64,000 bases of DNA, from NCBI GenBank assembly GCA_026182355.1, contig JAPFBL010000084.1:13665001-13729000 (forward strand). Reading direction: 5' to 3'. Source of the DNA: Hermatobates lingyangjiaoensis. Its lineage: Eukaryota > Arthropoda > Insecta > Hemiptera > Hermatobatidae. Numbering within the stretch: position 1 is the stretch's first letter; every line of letters starts with the position of its first letter. This document shows, piece after piece, positions 34,530 to 48,405 of this stretch. Both the position numbers and the translations under genes were made by a program. Under the pieces are notes generated by a model. It had not been told where the DNA came from, did not search any database, and was given only the letters and a program-made list of their open reading frames with translations.

Positions 34530-37362
34530 TGTATTCTTGATTTTTTGTCCAAATTAAGTCATTTAATAAACCTGAAAGTTAAATTTGTAATTTGCTTTCA
34601 TTACCTCTCAGAAATAGCTTGGTTATGATGTTAAATTGTAGTTAAGGTTCTTTATCTATATGAACGTTCGAGATTATAATTATTAAAAAAAAAATTTTCT
34701 GAAGACTAACTTATTAGCGTGACTGTTAATTCAATCACTTTAATTAGCTTAAAGTTATTAAGAATTAAAGTAATGAAGTATGGACCAAGTAGGCTTTATA
34801 ACTTTTACTAACAAATTTCATACATCAATTCTATCTTGAGACTAGATTTGTTATTTCATGTTAGAAGCAAATGACTACGTAAATCTCTTTCTACTATAAA
34901 ATAAAACAATCAGTTCTGAGAAAATGATTAAGTGCGTTGCAATTTGGTTTTGGGTATTATGTACTGTATGCATAAATATATGTGTCTGGCATACCTATGA
35001 AAAATAAATGGTGAAGATATTAATGTAATGAATGGTTGTGATGATTGAGATTACTTAATGAATGTATTTGGAATTTAAAATGTAATATAATGTTCAAAAA
35101 AACTATATATTGTCATTTTGATGATCAAATGGATTGTTTGATTTTATGATTTGAAGCATATTAGACTGAGTTATTTCATACATTTATGTTTTTACTGTTT
35201 TAATAAAACAGTATTTCAATATAGTTCAGTGATAACTTTACAATTAGATTTCTAAAAAAAATATAATGAAAAACGTAAGTTCATAAATTTTAGTAAATAT
35301 ATATTTTTTCAGAAAATGACGTAAATGATACATATTTTACAAAAGTATAATTATTTAACTTGGTGTGAAAAATTGATCATTTTCAGTACACTGTAACAAG
35401 AAGTCATGTTGAAAAATATGGAATAAATATTCATCTTGAACATTTAAAAGATATACACTATGAGTTGTATATCTTGATTAAATTGAGGAATATCTAACAA
35501 TATTTTTAAAATTTTAATTTTCAGTCTATTTCCTTATTTAACTTTTAATAACTGCACATAATACAAGATGTTATTGTTAGGTCTATGTATGCAAATACTG
35601 TATTATGACCAAGCATGCTTTAACTGTCTTCTGACAGCATGCCATGGCGGAGTTCTATTCCTCTACCTCAGTTAAAACTAGATTCCTCAAGGTGTTAACA
35701 GTAACTCTAGGAGAAATTATTTTGACGCAAAACGTTAAAAAAAATCAAATTAAAGGGCAACAAAATCAAAGTATTATGTTTGGTTTGCTAAAACAGAAAT
35801 AAGCAGAATGTAAAAAGTAACCGGGTATTTTACTTAAATCTGAATTACAGTAGATTTTTGTCAAAGGTTTTTTCATAACATTCAAAGGATGTCAGGTTAG
35901 ATGTAAGCTGCCACTTGCGTAAATCACTTTATCGCCTTATCTCTGGAAAATTCTCCACGGTTTCCATTTTGCAGTTTAGTATTCATTCTTCCTTAAGAAA
36001 AGCATAAAAATCTGAAATTCTTAAAATTGGAATGTTCATTCTATTAACCTGGAGTCAATTATTAATATTTCGAGATACTGCAGTTGGTGTTTGTGTCTGT
36101 GTGTGTACGTGCTTGTGTGTGTGTTTATGGAAGGAGGTATTTCTATCTTCTGTGTTTTACAGTCTGGTAATGTCTTCCAGACCATAGAATATTGATACGA
36201 ATATGTTCTGAATCTATTGTAATTTTCATCAGGAAGAAAATTTGAAATGATAAGTTCTACAAACAGTAAAAGTACTTATTAAATTAATATCATATATTGG
36301 CATAAGATGAGACCAGTGTAATGGGAATAGAGTTAGACGGCAAAGATTAAATGAATCAGTTTATACAAAGATTGAGGAAAAACAAAGAGAGCCAGTGGAG
36401 TAAGGACAGATAATTACAAGGTTAACAAACAGTGGAAAATAACAATGTTGACAGAAAAAGAAAGTAAAAATCTAGAGGAAATTCTAATATGAGAAGTTTG
36501 TTTGTGTAGGTATATTGTATGATTATAAATTAAAAACCTATAAGGACAATATTTTTTTTATAAATCGATTCAGACAAGCATTTTTGTTCTTATATACCTG
36601 ATTATTTTTTTTAATATGGTAATTTAAATAATTTGTATTAAATAATTGTGAAAAATAAAATTTGCTCATAGCTAGACACCTCTGGAAAACCATGTAATAA
36701 TCAGTTTTGATGTCATTATTTCATTCACTTTTACGCCTTCAGTTAGTTTATCACTTACAAAATTGTATTTATGATTTACTTGCATTCTAATAGTACTCCC
36801 TACTATAGGAATGGTACTGAAATTTTTTGGTTAAAAATGTTATGACTTCCTCCATGGTACAATAATTCATACAACTATTTAATAAGTAATAAACATAAAT
36901 TTATGGCAAAAATCAGAGTTAATACTCCTCAAAGACAGTTGAATATATACGCACATCTAGAAAAATATTAACACAACTAGTTAAGTTTCGTTTTCATGTT
37001 TAATTTATATATGAGAAATGATTGAATTGAAAGTATTTGTTATCTTTTGTTGTCTATTGTCTACTCTGCAGGATAAATGTGATAGGTACAAAAAAAATCA
37101 AACAAATTTTTTAACTGATCTGTGAAAGATCACTTTGTTTAATTTATGATAGATGTATTTATACCAACGTTATTTCTATAGTAGGTATATATATATAATT
37201 TTGTCTTGCCAGTAAATTTGTTTGAGACTGATTTTACATGGCATTACGAAACCGGACAGCGTTTCTGATTATTGAATATAAACCAATTTATCCTTGATAA
37301 TATAACTAATTATAGGAGTTGAGAGAATTAACACAGAAGGTGTGGATGTGTGTGGTTTGCAG
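34530..37362. other. Intronic DNA before the last Tob exon
   Basis: No repeat-family copies recognised in this 2.8 kb, unlike the rest of the intron. A short GT-rich stretch lies at about 36087-36125. Confidence 0.45.
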
Positions 37363-37684
37363 GATGTCACCTACGGAGTTCTCCAACTATATAAAGCAGC
37401 GAGCGGCTTTGCAGCAGCAGGCAGCCGCTGCAGCAGCCCTGCAGTCCCCTCAGGGAAGAAGCGTTTCACCTGAGTATGGGCCTCTGTATGGTGGTGCGGG
37501 TTTTTTCAAGAATGCTCCCGCCGACTCCAAGGTGGCTTACCTCGAATGGGGTGGCTATGCTCCTCAGGTCTCACAACCTAACCAGCCCGCCGCTCCGGAC
37601 AAGCAACTACTTGAGTCCCTTTCCAACTTCTCCCTCAGCTCCGCCACCTCCGGCCAGTTCCAGCACCTCCTAGTCGCTAACTAA
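37363..37684 (+). CDS. Tob: Tob/BTG-family anti-proliferative protein, C-terminal coding exon
   Basis: Completes codon 209 and encodes residues 210-315, ending in TAA. The spliced protein would be 315 residues, close to the roughly 345 of vertebrate Tob1/Tob2. The exon opens with the conserved Tob block SPTEFSNYIKQRAALQQQ, which runs into a Gln/Ala tract (about residues 225-235). A Ser/Gly/Pro-rich linker with RSVSPEYGPLYGG follows (SP is a possible proline-directed kinase site). It continues with YLEWGGYAP, PDKQLLESLSNFSLS and the terminal QHLLVAN. I see no second clear PAM2 motif in this half, although vertebrate Tob proteins have two. The GC content here is far above the surrounding DNA, as expected for a constrained exon. 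An ATG-led frame starting at 37319 runs through the acceptor but is intronic upstream of 37363. Confidence 0.93.
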
Positions 37685-39120
37685 CCTGGTGATCTCTCCT
37701 CGCAGGGGGTGGATCCGTCTCTAGGCTGTGTCCCTCTACACCTACCGCCCACCCCTTCCCGCACCCCTGTCTAATCAAACTAACCTACAGTATTTAAAGA
37801 ATTAAATGTATTACTTCACACGTTTTTTTTTCTTCAAAGTATTAGTGTAAAGTTATAGCTCACTAAGTAATAGTCTATTGTACTGTCACAGGCTCGTCGT
37901 CAACACTGGCGCCGTCGAATGCTTTATACTTTACATTTGTATTTTTTCTAATTGAATTGATATTGATTAACTTTTTTAATACCTTTGTATATTTATAGTA
38001 AATCAATCTATATACTGTTGAGTCATTTTTTGTAGACAAACTCGTTTAAATATTTTTATACTTGGGAACGACAGATTTATGTAACCTTTGGCACGTGTTA
38101 GAGGCTGCAAGTTAACTGTTACTTGGAATCGTTATTGTTGTTACGGTTTCTTTAAGCGTTATATCGTTGTTTCAATTGCTTGGTTAATGAAATGAAGGAA
38201 GTAGACCATTCTGTGGTACCTACGAGAGTTAGCCGAGTCGAGTTGGTAGATCCATGGACAATAGTCATTCTCCACCTCAGTCCCTCACCTCTTCACCTCA
38301 ACAATAGCCCTGCTTTACGCTCTTGCATGAACTACATAAATGTGATTTGTAATCAGTCATATTACCATTTATCTCATAATTGTAATAGATATATTTTTTA
38401 TTAAAATTTTTTGCACTATGTTACGAAGAATATTTATTAATAAATATATTTAATTAAGTGAAGAGCAAACATTTATACTTTAGTATTTTTGTACTGTAAA
38501 ATGTAAAAATAGAATAAGAATATTTAGTGGTAAATATTGATAATTTTGTTGGTTGTGTTCCTCTTCATCTCTGAGTTATTTTTGTTATCTCTTAAGAGTT
38601 TATATGATATATTTTATATTAGACACATAGGTGGCTTTACTACTTTTGATAATCTAGACATAATTTTGATGTCATTTTTGATGTGAAACTTTCTTCTAGT
38701 TAGTCTTATTGTAAATGTGGGAGTGTATCACTACTGAACGTTTATTGCCATAGTTCAGCAAATTAGCTAAATATGTAATAATTAATGGCATACGTCCTAC
38801 TGTATTTTTGTACATTTTTCATAGCTTTGAAAAATTCCGTTAATTAATTGTAAGCAATGAGCGTTCGGTTTATTTTACGTGTTACAATCGTGACCAATGC
38901 GGTGGCAGAGTTACCTAGGGGATTGTTGAACATCCATGTAGAGAAATATTTTATTGAAAATTGCAAGTTTTCATAAAATATTAAATTAGTTTTTGTTTTA
39001 TTCGCTTTGAGTTCTATAAATACGAATAGTTTCGAAAAATTCGTTCTTATTTTTGTATAATATTTCTATTTTTTTTTGTTTTTTTCTTTGGAAAAATAAA
39101 TTTTAAAATAATGTTGACTT
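37685..39120 (+). other. Probable Tob 3' UTR with candidate poly(A) signals
   Basis: After the TAA the sequence stays moderately GC-rich to about 37790, then becomes AT-rich. AATAAA hexamers occur at 38439-38444 and 39095-39100. The second is followed about 10-20 nt later by a T-rich tract (from 39111 on), which fits a cleavage/downstream element better. Several ATTTA and long T runs could be AU-rich instability elements, as expected for a growth-regulatory mRNA. No repeat-family copy was recognised in this 1.4 kb, which supports constraint. End position is inferred. Confidence 0.45.
39095..39100 (+). terminator. Candidate poly(A) signal AATAAA for Tob
   Basis: Canonical hexamer in GAAAAATAAATTTT, with a T-rich stretch shortly downstream. 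It is one of two good candidates; the other is at 38439-38444. Which is used cannot be told from sequence. Confidence 0.35.
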
Positions 39121-42100
39121 TTTTTTACCTTTTTTTTATCATCAAATTTTTAAAATGTATTTTATTTATAATAGTAATAGGAAATTATTCCGGTTTAGTA
39201 TAAGAGAATGTAGTATATTTTAATGTCTTTAATGCAATCTGACGTGGTTGGTTTAGACAAATCGTCTTGACAATAGATTACGGTGGGTGGGTCTCAGGAT
39301 AACTGGATAGCTGCATGCGGCCTTTAAACCAAGTTCTTCATCTTGTACATTTCATCTAAGACATCCCGAAACTGACACTTTCTTGCTTTCTCTAATGTGG
39401 AGTAGATACATGAACTTTTTGACCTCAATTTTTAATTATATTTCTTTCCTAAAGAAATTATGAACGTAATTATTTGATTCCTGTGTACATTGACTATATA
39501 GTTCAGTTAATCACTGTCAGCGTAAATCAATAGCTACTTTAGACTACTGTTATTTATTAAAAACTTTCAATTTAAACGATGATGATATTTTATCAATGTT
39601 AGATTATTTTACAGTCAACAATACTGATCACCATAGCTACAGAGCGCGTGTTGCGTTTTATTATTCGTACTTTACTGTTTTATTGTTTAGAGAAACTGAG
39701 AAGCATTCAGTGAGCTAAACAATAAGCTCACGTGTTTAAATTTTATCCCGCTCTAGACTTCTACTGACTTAGCATATTAACATCATAACAGCTTTCAATC
39801 GAAATAACTTTAAGCAACAGCATTCAGCCTTCACCACGCCTTTTCTGGTGAATTACTAGACAACATCCTTTTAGAAAATAATAAAAAATAGCTTACCATG
39901 AGGGCAGTTTAATTTTCTTTCTGTTTTAATTTTACTAATACTGTTTCCATATGATAAATTTTTTATCAAAAAATCTATATTCTATATTTGAATTGGATTA
40001 TAATAAGTTTGGTTTATAGTTTTGAAATTTCCTGAATATTACTAACAATTAATATTTAACATGAACTTATAATAATTGTATAACCAAGTGCCAAGTAAGT
40101 ATACTTAACAATAGTTTTATGGAAAATTTTGAAGACTGCGCTGATTGATCAAACATTCCACGCTCTGTTCTGCAAGAAATATAATTTCCCTTATTGTAAG
40201 TTTACCTATTATATGATAGTGTATAGTTCTCCCATAAAAATATGAAAACTATGGAGTATCTTCAATCGAACGTTCGATTTTATTAAATATTATCGATCTC
40301 CCATTTCAATCAAAGGCTATTTTTATAAGAGTACAATCACCAGTTTAATGAAGGCTGAATTTGTTTCTATATTTCATTGTAAATGCTGTATATCAGTGCG
40401 TCAGAGAAGTTTTCTTGAATTGTATGTCATAAAATGTATTGAATTATGAAATGAGATAATGATTAAAAGTAGATTAGATTATGTGAATATTCTTTATAAG
40501 ACACATACTCAAAGAAATATTAAGGATTAAAATAAAAATCCTTGAAAAAATATGGGTGAACCTTTACCTATACGTACTATAAATACACCATGATGGACTG
40601 TAGTTTTTTAGGAACAACCTTCAACTTATTGAAATACTTGAACGTTATCTCAAAAGAAAATTGTTAAACCTCATTGATAACATAATCAGTGATAATTATT
40701 TTTACTACATTGCTCTGGAATTTTATCAAAATAGTTTTGAAATAATATATTTTCAGTACCTAATTTTAATTTTGTTTTTCTTGACCTGGCTGTTAAATCT
40801 GTTTAAAATTATGGCAATTAATCATTAATAAGGATTCGTTCCTTTCTCAAACGTCTGAGTTAGGTACATGGTATTTTAAGAAATTCGTAAGAAAATGTTT
40901 TTCATATAACATAATGATAGATACTGGACAATTAAAAAACACATAAACATTTAAACATAAATTTCGGTTTAGTTTTCAAGTACTTGAGAATGTTTAATTT
41001 GGATTTTTTTGGCATTGATATGTCTAGATGTTTTTTCATCACTTTCTATTTGCTGGTTTATCCATCAAAGATTATTTAAAATCTGAATATTAATCTATTA
41101 TTGCCATGTTTTCTAGTTATCTTTCCCCTTTCGTTTTTGTATATCTTATCAGTGACTTTTAAGATCATAAGTTTATCTTTCGAATGACTAAAATAATTTT
41201 GTTTTAACGGCCTCATGCAATAAACAGCAATTTTTCCTTCAAACTTTTTCTGTAAACCACTTCTGTGAATAGTACAAACAGGATAATTTGCATTATTACC
41301 TTACAAATTACTTTGAAGATGGGCATGAGAATATTCTGGTATATGAACATGATTCGGAAATTTACTCAAGTTTCAATTGCAACATATGTTTTCCTCTTGG
41401 CACCTAAAGATGTGTTTTGAACTCCTTCACAAACAATTTTTAATGAACCAATCAGTTCCTTTTCTGACAGTAAAATATGTTGCAAGAGTATCAAACTCCT
41501 AATGAAGAATAAATTTGAAGGCTGCTGTTAGCAATAATGTATAAACACAGATTAATGAGCATCGCGCTAACTTTGAGTGATAACACCTTTATCAATGATC
41601 ACTTATTGCAAAACATGTGTACTGCATAACCGACTATCCATTAATACAACCTACTTTTTGTTTTTCGTTTACTCATCTGAAGCCAATAAACACCCAGTAG
41701 AGGTTCACCTCTAAACTCTAGGGATTCCTTAAAACTATCAGAATAAGAAAGAACTCGTTACTCATTCCTTTCAGTACTAATCCTATCAAATACTAATAAT
41801 TATGAATTCAGTCATAATGAGGAAAAAAAATTATTAGAAGAGTAATTATAAAACAAATATAATGTATTTGTAACATAAATGATGATACATTAGTATATAT
41901 ATGATTTTGTAAAAACAGTATACATATCATTGGCAATTATATTAAACTTAATACTAAGATGTGGTTCTGCAATCTGCAAACATATAAGTACATAATTAAA
42001 AACAATCTGCTTGCTGTAGAAAACAATAATACTTCAATGGAATCTGATAAAAAGAAAAGTTACATTCATTTAGGTCTGTTGTACTCATGCATAATTCCTA

Positions 42101-42660
42101 ATTCGAAAATTAAAAAGAAAATAAAGTTACGGAATAATAATGAGAAAATTATTGTTCATTAATACCTACATTAATTTTATTAAGATCCAGTTAAATTCTC
42201 AGGTATATTACTTATTGGAAGATACATACTGATAGCTGTATTATAAGTTTAAAAAACTTAAGAAATGGTAGGTACTTAATGACTTGATTGCTTAGTTGTA
42301 GGAGTAAAACTGTTAAAGTTTTTTTTTGAAGTTATGGGGAAATGTCCAGGACCCCAAATGTTTGGGTTTTTAGTCTCAACAGTCTGCTTAATAATCTTTA
42401 TTGTTGATATTTTCTTTTTTTTTTCCTTTAGGAAAAGCACCATCTTCAGTACATGTATCGATTTAATAAAATAAAAAGAAAGGTTCAATTATGTTATAGC
42501 AATACTAAAATTCTTCTTCCAGTAAGCGTTGATTATAATTCAATATGTTATATCTTTAAAAGCATTACTTACATAATTATGAACAAACATAAATATTATT
42601 ATATGTTAAAAATAAACAAATGAGCAGTTAATCTACAATAAAAATCTGTAAATATTCAAT
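39121..42660. other. Non-coding DNA downstream of Tob
   Basis: No coding potential, RNA gene or repeat family recognised. Confidence 0.45.
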
Positions 42661-42673
42661 GAGTCATTAAAAT

Positions 42674-42720
42674 TCTCTTCCTGAAGATGGGCCATGAGTG
42701 AAGATTTTCAACGATTATTT
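42674..42720 (+). ncRNA. Degraded hammerhead-like remnant
   Basis: CUUC, CUGAAGA, U, GGGCCAUGAGUG, AAGAUUUUCAACG. The first box is present but GAAA is lost. Its U-GGG start resembles the family E motif at 59308-59352. Confidence 0.25.
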
Positions 42721-45000
42721 GTTCAAAACTCAGAATATTTTTTACTAGTGGTGGGGATATTGCCTTTATAAAAATGCTCTACGTCTCACAATATCATTTT
42801 AACCGGACAGTTCATTATTGTCTCATCTCATTATTCTAATCAAGTGTCAGATATATTCGTTCGTTTTTGCAAGTGTAATAAATGTAAAATAAGAAGAAAT
42901 ATATTTAACGTATTGTTGTATGCTATTCTCATATCTTTGTTTTCCTTTGTACATCATTTATTTAAATAGATAAAATCTAAAAACATATGTGACCTAAAAT
43001 GGTTTCCTTCAATACTATTTTATCCTTTCTAATTGGTTAATTCTGAAGAAAAAGTAAAGTTGATAGACACAAAAAAAGAATCGTTTCTTAAGTCTAAAGA
43101 ACTTTAATCAGAAAAATGCTAAAACATCATAGTGAAACTACCATGGACAACTTAGATAACACCTTTGATGAATAGCGTTCATTAAAGTAAAATTAAAAAA
43201 AGAACGAATTATGTGAAGAATCATTAAGTAATTAAGGTGGGAAACAGGTAAAGGTTAAAAACAGGTAAAGCCTTCTTGTTTAATTTCTATTAGTTTACAA
43301 CTCTGTGAGTTCTTGTAAGGTTTTTTTTTAAAACTATTTTATAGTACTTATTTTAGGAACATTACTGTTTGTATAAAAAGTAAAAGATGTTGATGTGGTA
43401 AATGAACACTGTGTTTTGCCTTCTTCTTATAAAAATAATAGTCATATTTTTAACTGTTTGTAGGATGTCATTTTACCCACATAACGAACGGTTAAAAAAG
43501 TTGGCCCTGCACTATATGGACCCAATGTAAGATGGGTACAATGCGTGACGTCGCACTGTAATATATACACACAGCAGAAGATGATCATACGTGACTGAAA
43601 TGTTTCACATTTACGTCTAATTTTGCAATCATATAGTAAAACATAGGAAAGATAAAATATAATCTATACAATCGGTACATTTTTCTCAATAAGCAGCTAC
43701 AATCTAATGTTCTCCCCTTTTGGATTTTAAAGTCAGACACTATAAATAAGCGGGAACAGTTCATTATAAATAAAATAAATTGTATTACTGTGTATTTTTC
43801 ATTGAACATATTATAATGACATATAAAGGCGTATAATTTGTTCACCCACCATTAGAATCTTTAACTCTATATACATCTAAAAATGGTAGAAGTAATTTTA
43901 TTGGTATTTAAATAATTTTGATTACTATTAAAATATAATGAAGGAGTTAATAAGATGTTTTGAAATGCGTATATGTTATTCAAATTTAACTTTGAGAATT
44001 ACCTTGTTTCCCCCCCCCCCCTTTTGTTCCAAAACGTAGGATCTTTTGTAATTGAGCTTAAAAGAAAAAAAATATTGTTCTCATTCAACGAGCATAGAAT
44101 CTAAAAACTAGCCCTTTTTTATATAATTAATCTAAGGCACTGAGAAATATTTAAATGACTAGTATTGTCGTGTATGTGATTAGGACCACAGTAAGACTGA
44201 AAATGAAATTTATGAAACGTTGATCTTGATGTTGTTTCAAGTTATCATTGATTTCATAAGCATAGGATAGCTAATTACTTAGCTACATGTTGATTACTTC
44301 TACATCACTCAATCAAACTATTACATGTTTAACGCTACATAACTCAAGTATGATTCTTCTTTGAGGAATTCTGATTATTCAATATTTATTTCAATTGATT
44401 TATTGACTTAGTAACATAAATCAATATAAAATAAAATAATATACAAAGGAATAAAAAATTATGAAGCCTAATAGAAAAAGGATTATTTCCACTGCTAATT
44501 TCTAGTAAAATGAAATCAGGGCTTTTTAGTTTTTCTTTATAGCTGGTGTGTCATAAAGTATAAACGAGTGTTTATTGTTCCCTAACGTTGCTATTGTGTA
44601 AAAGCATGTAAGCTATTTTTCTTATCATATTACTCCTTATTTAATTTTTTCAAAATTGATAATTTTTATATTAAAATGCTTTTAACACAACTCTTATTGC
44701 AGGAAGTATTGGTGCCTTTGCAAACTGTAATTAGGTTATTTAAATTGATGAAACTCAAATTCCATGGTTGAATGAAATAAGATGACAGTTTACTGTTCAG
44801 AACACCATGTTTTATTTATTATACATAACATGAACTCCAATGAAGGTATTACCTTTTCTGGAAAATTTTTAAGTCACCATCTTAATGAAGAGAGGAATGC
44901 GTGTTAATCACGTAATAAATATGGGTCGACGGTAAAGAAAATATATAACATATTTTTATTGAAATTTACTAAAAATACGGTAGTAATAAGATTTATCTAT
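42721..45000. other. Non-coding AT-rich DNA
   Basis: Nothing recognised except a 12-C run at 44010-44021. Confidence 0.45.
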
Positions 45001-45290
45001 ATTACTCCACAATTGTTCTTCTTTCCCGGCCATGTTCGGATCTCGCTTGGCTTCAGGAGTCTACTAGCTAGAGTCCAATGACTGCGACTCCTGAGTACCA
45101 GCCCAATGAGGACCAGTAGACTCCTGAGGATAAACGCGATCCAAGACGGTCCGCTCAAAAATAAAAAAAATCAACGTACGCTGGTTTATCACGGTAGTAA
45201 TAATGTTTTTGATAATAATAACTTCTATGGTATGGCGGAACAACTTATTTTCGACCGCCCACAAAATTTAATCTTGGACCAAAAGGAAAA
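45001..45290. other. GC-richer island with overlapping inverted repeats, unrecognised
   Basis: Words such as GGAGTCTACTAG, CTCCTGAGTACCAG, CAGTAGACTCCTGAGG and GACGGTCCGCTC are arranged with several short inverted repeats (GGAGTCTACT/AGTAGACTCC). A 104-codon frame (45106-45420) covers part of it but shows no domain. Probably a transposon fragment. Confidence 0.3.
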
Positions 45291-46020
45291 AAAAAACAAG
45301 CTTTATTTGGTTATATTTTTATTGAAATATAATATTAATTTCATAGTTGTTAACAAAAAACAGCTAACACTTATCCTGAATTCTATATATATTGAAAACA
45401 ATGTATTTAACACACATTAAATAAATACAATTATTAACAATTTGTATCAATTACATGCAATTTTAATACGTACCATTATCTAATACTTTTTTCAAAAGAT
45501 ACTTTTTAGTCATTTTAAATTTGTGAAATTGCTTATAATATCCTTGGTTATTTCATTAACAAGTTTTGATTCATTTCAAAAAGGGGTAAATTATACCATA
45601 TGTTGGATTGTATGAAACTCTTCCAGAAGGAAATTATAAAACAATATAACAAATATATATATTCTGTAGTGTTTTTACTTTATATCATGGGGAACCCAAT
45701 ATGAGGGAAATACAAAAAGAATATTTTTGTGTGGATATTTAAATTAGTGATTATTTTAGCATATTGGTGTTTTATTTTTGCTATGATAGAAATTCATTGA
45801 ATGAATTTCCTATTCTCTCCATTTATAGGAATAAAATCTCTAAATAACTTTTTGCTATTCATAGAATATGAATCTACACTTAAAATATGTTATTTTATAA
45901 TATTCAATGCATAAGAGGAAACTTTCTTACGAATAAATGGGAAAGTCACTTGATCTTAAAAATGTATAAGATCATTATGATAAGATTTTTATTCATAATT
46001 TGAATGAATAAAAATGAATA
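45291..46020. other. Non-coding AT-rich DNA
   Basis: Nothing recognised. Confidence 0.45.
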
Positions 46021-46021
46021 A

Positions 46022-46058
46022 TCACATAACTTATGATTGTAAATCATAAGTTATGTGA
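46022..46058. repeat. 17-bp perfect hairpin, 3-nt loop
   Basis: TCACATAACTTATGATT (46022-46038), GTA, and the exact reverse complement (46042-46058). It could extrude as a DNA cruciform. No terminator or miRNA claim is made; it is too short for a pre-miRNA. Confidence 0.85.
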
Positions 46059-48405
46059 ATTTAAGTTGTAGTTGTTATGTTATACTCATAATGTTTATAC
46101 TGAAAACTCCGTACTCCCGTACTAGAAAGGAAAGAATTCTTGAAACATCTTTTAAAATCTCATCAGTTTCAAAATTACTTATTTAATAAATTTTCTGTGA
46201 ACTCATTTAATCATTGACTAGAAGTGTTTTCATATTTTGTGTTCTTCTATTACTTTATTTTTACATTAATTTATTGATAGATTAATAGTTTTATCAGAGG
46301 TTAAACACTATTTTAGGAGTACATTTTCATAATGGACAGTTTTAAATAATTTTTCGTTTAATTTCTCACAGTACATAATTCAATTGCAGATGCATCTAAA
46401 ACACAAGTCAAAATTTTGTTTTACATTAAATATTCAACGCTGCTTAATCTTTTCCTTGACATAATGTCCAATTTTTGAAAAAAATAAATCCATCATATAG
46501 TGTATACAATTTTAAAAAATAGTGTGTTGAAAATTTTACCCTTACAGTGGCTTAATGTGAAAGCTCTAAAGAGAACGAAGTGCCGAATCAACTCACAATA
46601 AATTTAGATTAAAACGATTGCATTTGCTGAAGTTGTTTTCAAAAATAGTAAAATTAATTCATGAAAAATTGGTAATTTTTTTCCTGTGTCACAAGTGTAA
46701 AACAATTTTTTAAAAATATTATAAAACTACTGGGACTTAGTTTCACTCTGTAACTTTGTGACAACTGAGCTATCTCGTTTGGTTAGTTTAACATATTTAA
46801 GTTTCATAATAAAAAAAATACTGGTTTAGTTAGATAACTGTCAATTTTAAATTCAGTTTTTTATTAATGACTTTTTACAACTTTATCAAATAGTTTACTT
46901 TTTCTAAATTAAAACTCTTTGGAAAATTTCTCATCATACATCTCTAATGCTAAGAATGATTGAAACATTTTCTTCTTCTGTGGTATATTTTTATAATCTT
47001 TTCTTTTTCGTTGCCGTACTATTAAGATGAGTTTAATTGCTTTGCATTTTTCCTTTGTGCTCTTTTGTCTATAGCAGGTATAATATCCTTTCTAATAAAT
47101 ATACTGATGAAATAAAATTAGAAACACCTTGAAAGCCACTAAATTCTTAATTGGTTTGTTCTCTATTTTTTTTTCCTTTTTTTTAAGTTGACACTGAAAT
47201 CATAAAAGTTATTATTATACGTTGTCAATATATGTTGACACGTATAGATGATAAAAAATAGAGTAGGAAAAATTGTAAAATATGATTGGGGTCTTAAGGT
47301 TATTTTTTGTTGAGGTGTGTATAATAGACGGCTTGGAAATATCTAGTAAGTTACCGTCGATGCTCGTGTTTCCTCTCAACAATTTATGCTGAAGTTAATG
47401 TTCATGTTCACATTCTTTAACATAAACATTAATAATTTGAACTAATTGTCCAATCTATAAGTTATTATATATGCAATTTACATTAACCCAATTCAATAAA
47501 ATACGTAAATGCTTTTGTCTAAAGTATTTTTTTTTTTAAAAATTCATCAAATATAAGTTTTGCTGGACAACTAGTATTCATTAATGTCAAAACAAGCACC
47601 ACGGAAAAAATAATAAGCTAGTCGAAATAGTGAATAAATAGTTTTAATGAGAATAATAGTGGTGTTGATCTCAAATTAAAAAAAACCAACATTGTTTCAA
47701 ATGATGTTTAGTAAAACTGAATGACAAGATAAAGTACTTTATGAAAGACGCTGCTGGTATAGTTTTAAATTTAACCAGATTAGTTTTATATACCAACATT
47801 GATTGATTAGGAGTGCTTTTATTAGAATAGCATTGCTTGTGGTATTTAATTAAATAGCGGAAAGTGGTTTCGGGTCTCTTTTAAATTAGAGAGAAGAGAA
47901 CCCTCTACGGCCTAACAGACCTTGTCCTAATCACATATTTAAGCACATATTTGAAGTACAAGGGAAGAAAAATTTCTCTGTTGGATGCTCAGAGTATTGC
48001 CAGACACATACATAGGTAATGAAAACACATTTTATCATATTTTTTATTACTTCCGTAGCAATGTCCCGAATACCAGGAAAATATATTGTATCATATTAAA
48101 TTGATTATCTAAAACATGTATAATTCAGAAAAATTAATAATTTAATAAATAACTTTGCTTTTAAAAATGCTTCTACTGGGTCACTTCAAATGTGGCAGTC
48201 ATTAACTTTTAAATTTAACAGAAAAAGTGGTGTAAATGTGTACAAAAACATATATATGTATATATTATATACTTTGATATACTGTATGGAAGTTTTGAAG
48301 TTTATATTTAATGTTTTGAACAATCTGAAATAAAAAAACTACTTAAATGAATGGTTATTTTTCCCTTAAACTCTCCACACAAAAGAGCTTAATGTTAAAA
48401 ACTAA
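46059..48405. other. Non-coding AT-rich DNA
   Basis: Nothing recognised. Confidence 0.45.

Larger units (their letters stand above)
21900..37362 (+). other. Tob intron, about 15.5 kb
   Basis: Donor GTATCA at 21900 and acceptor TTTGCAG ending at 37362. Both sides are phase 2, so direct joining forms an AGG (Arg209) codon and then reads MSPTEFSNYIKQ, in frame with the family. Other AGs just upstream (37314-37315, 37335-37336) give the wrong phase. The acceptor has a weak pyrimidine tract (GT-rich instead). The intron is filled with transposon debris: 1.6-kb-family copies at 22925-23110, 23445-24337, 28829-29760 and 30427-32071, the fold-back cluster at 26940-28380, and long (CA)n and (TC)n tracts. 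I saw no extra coding exon, but a short one cannot be excluded by eye. Confidence 0.8.

Noticed and set aside
36210..36245. CUGAUGA on the minus strand near 36230
   Set aside because: No stem II and no GAAA at the required distance; a chance occurrence of a 7-mer.
37319..37363. ATG at 37319 as start of a separate protein fused to the Tob C-terminus
   Set aside because: The phase and the TTTGCAG acceptor place this stretch in the intron; family homology begins exactly after it.
46022..46058. microRNA precursor
   Set aside because: A 17-bp stem with a 3-nt loop is too short for Drosha/Dicer processing.
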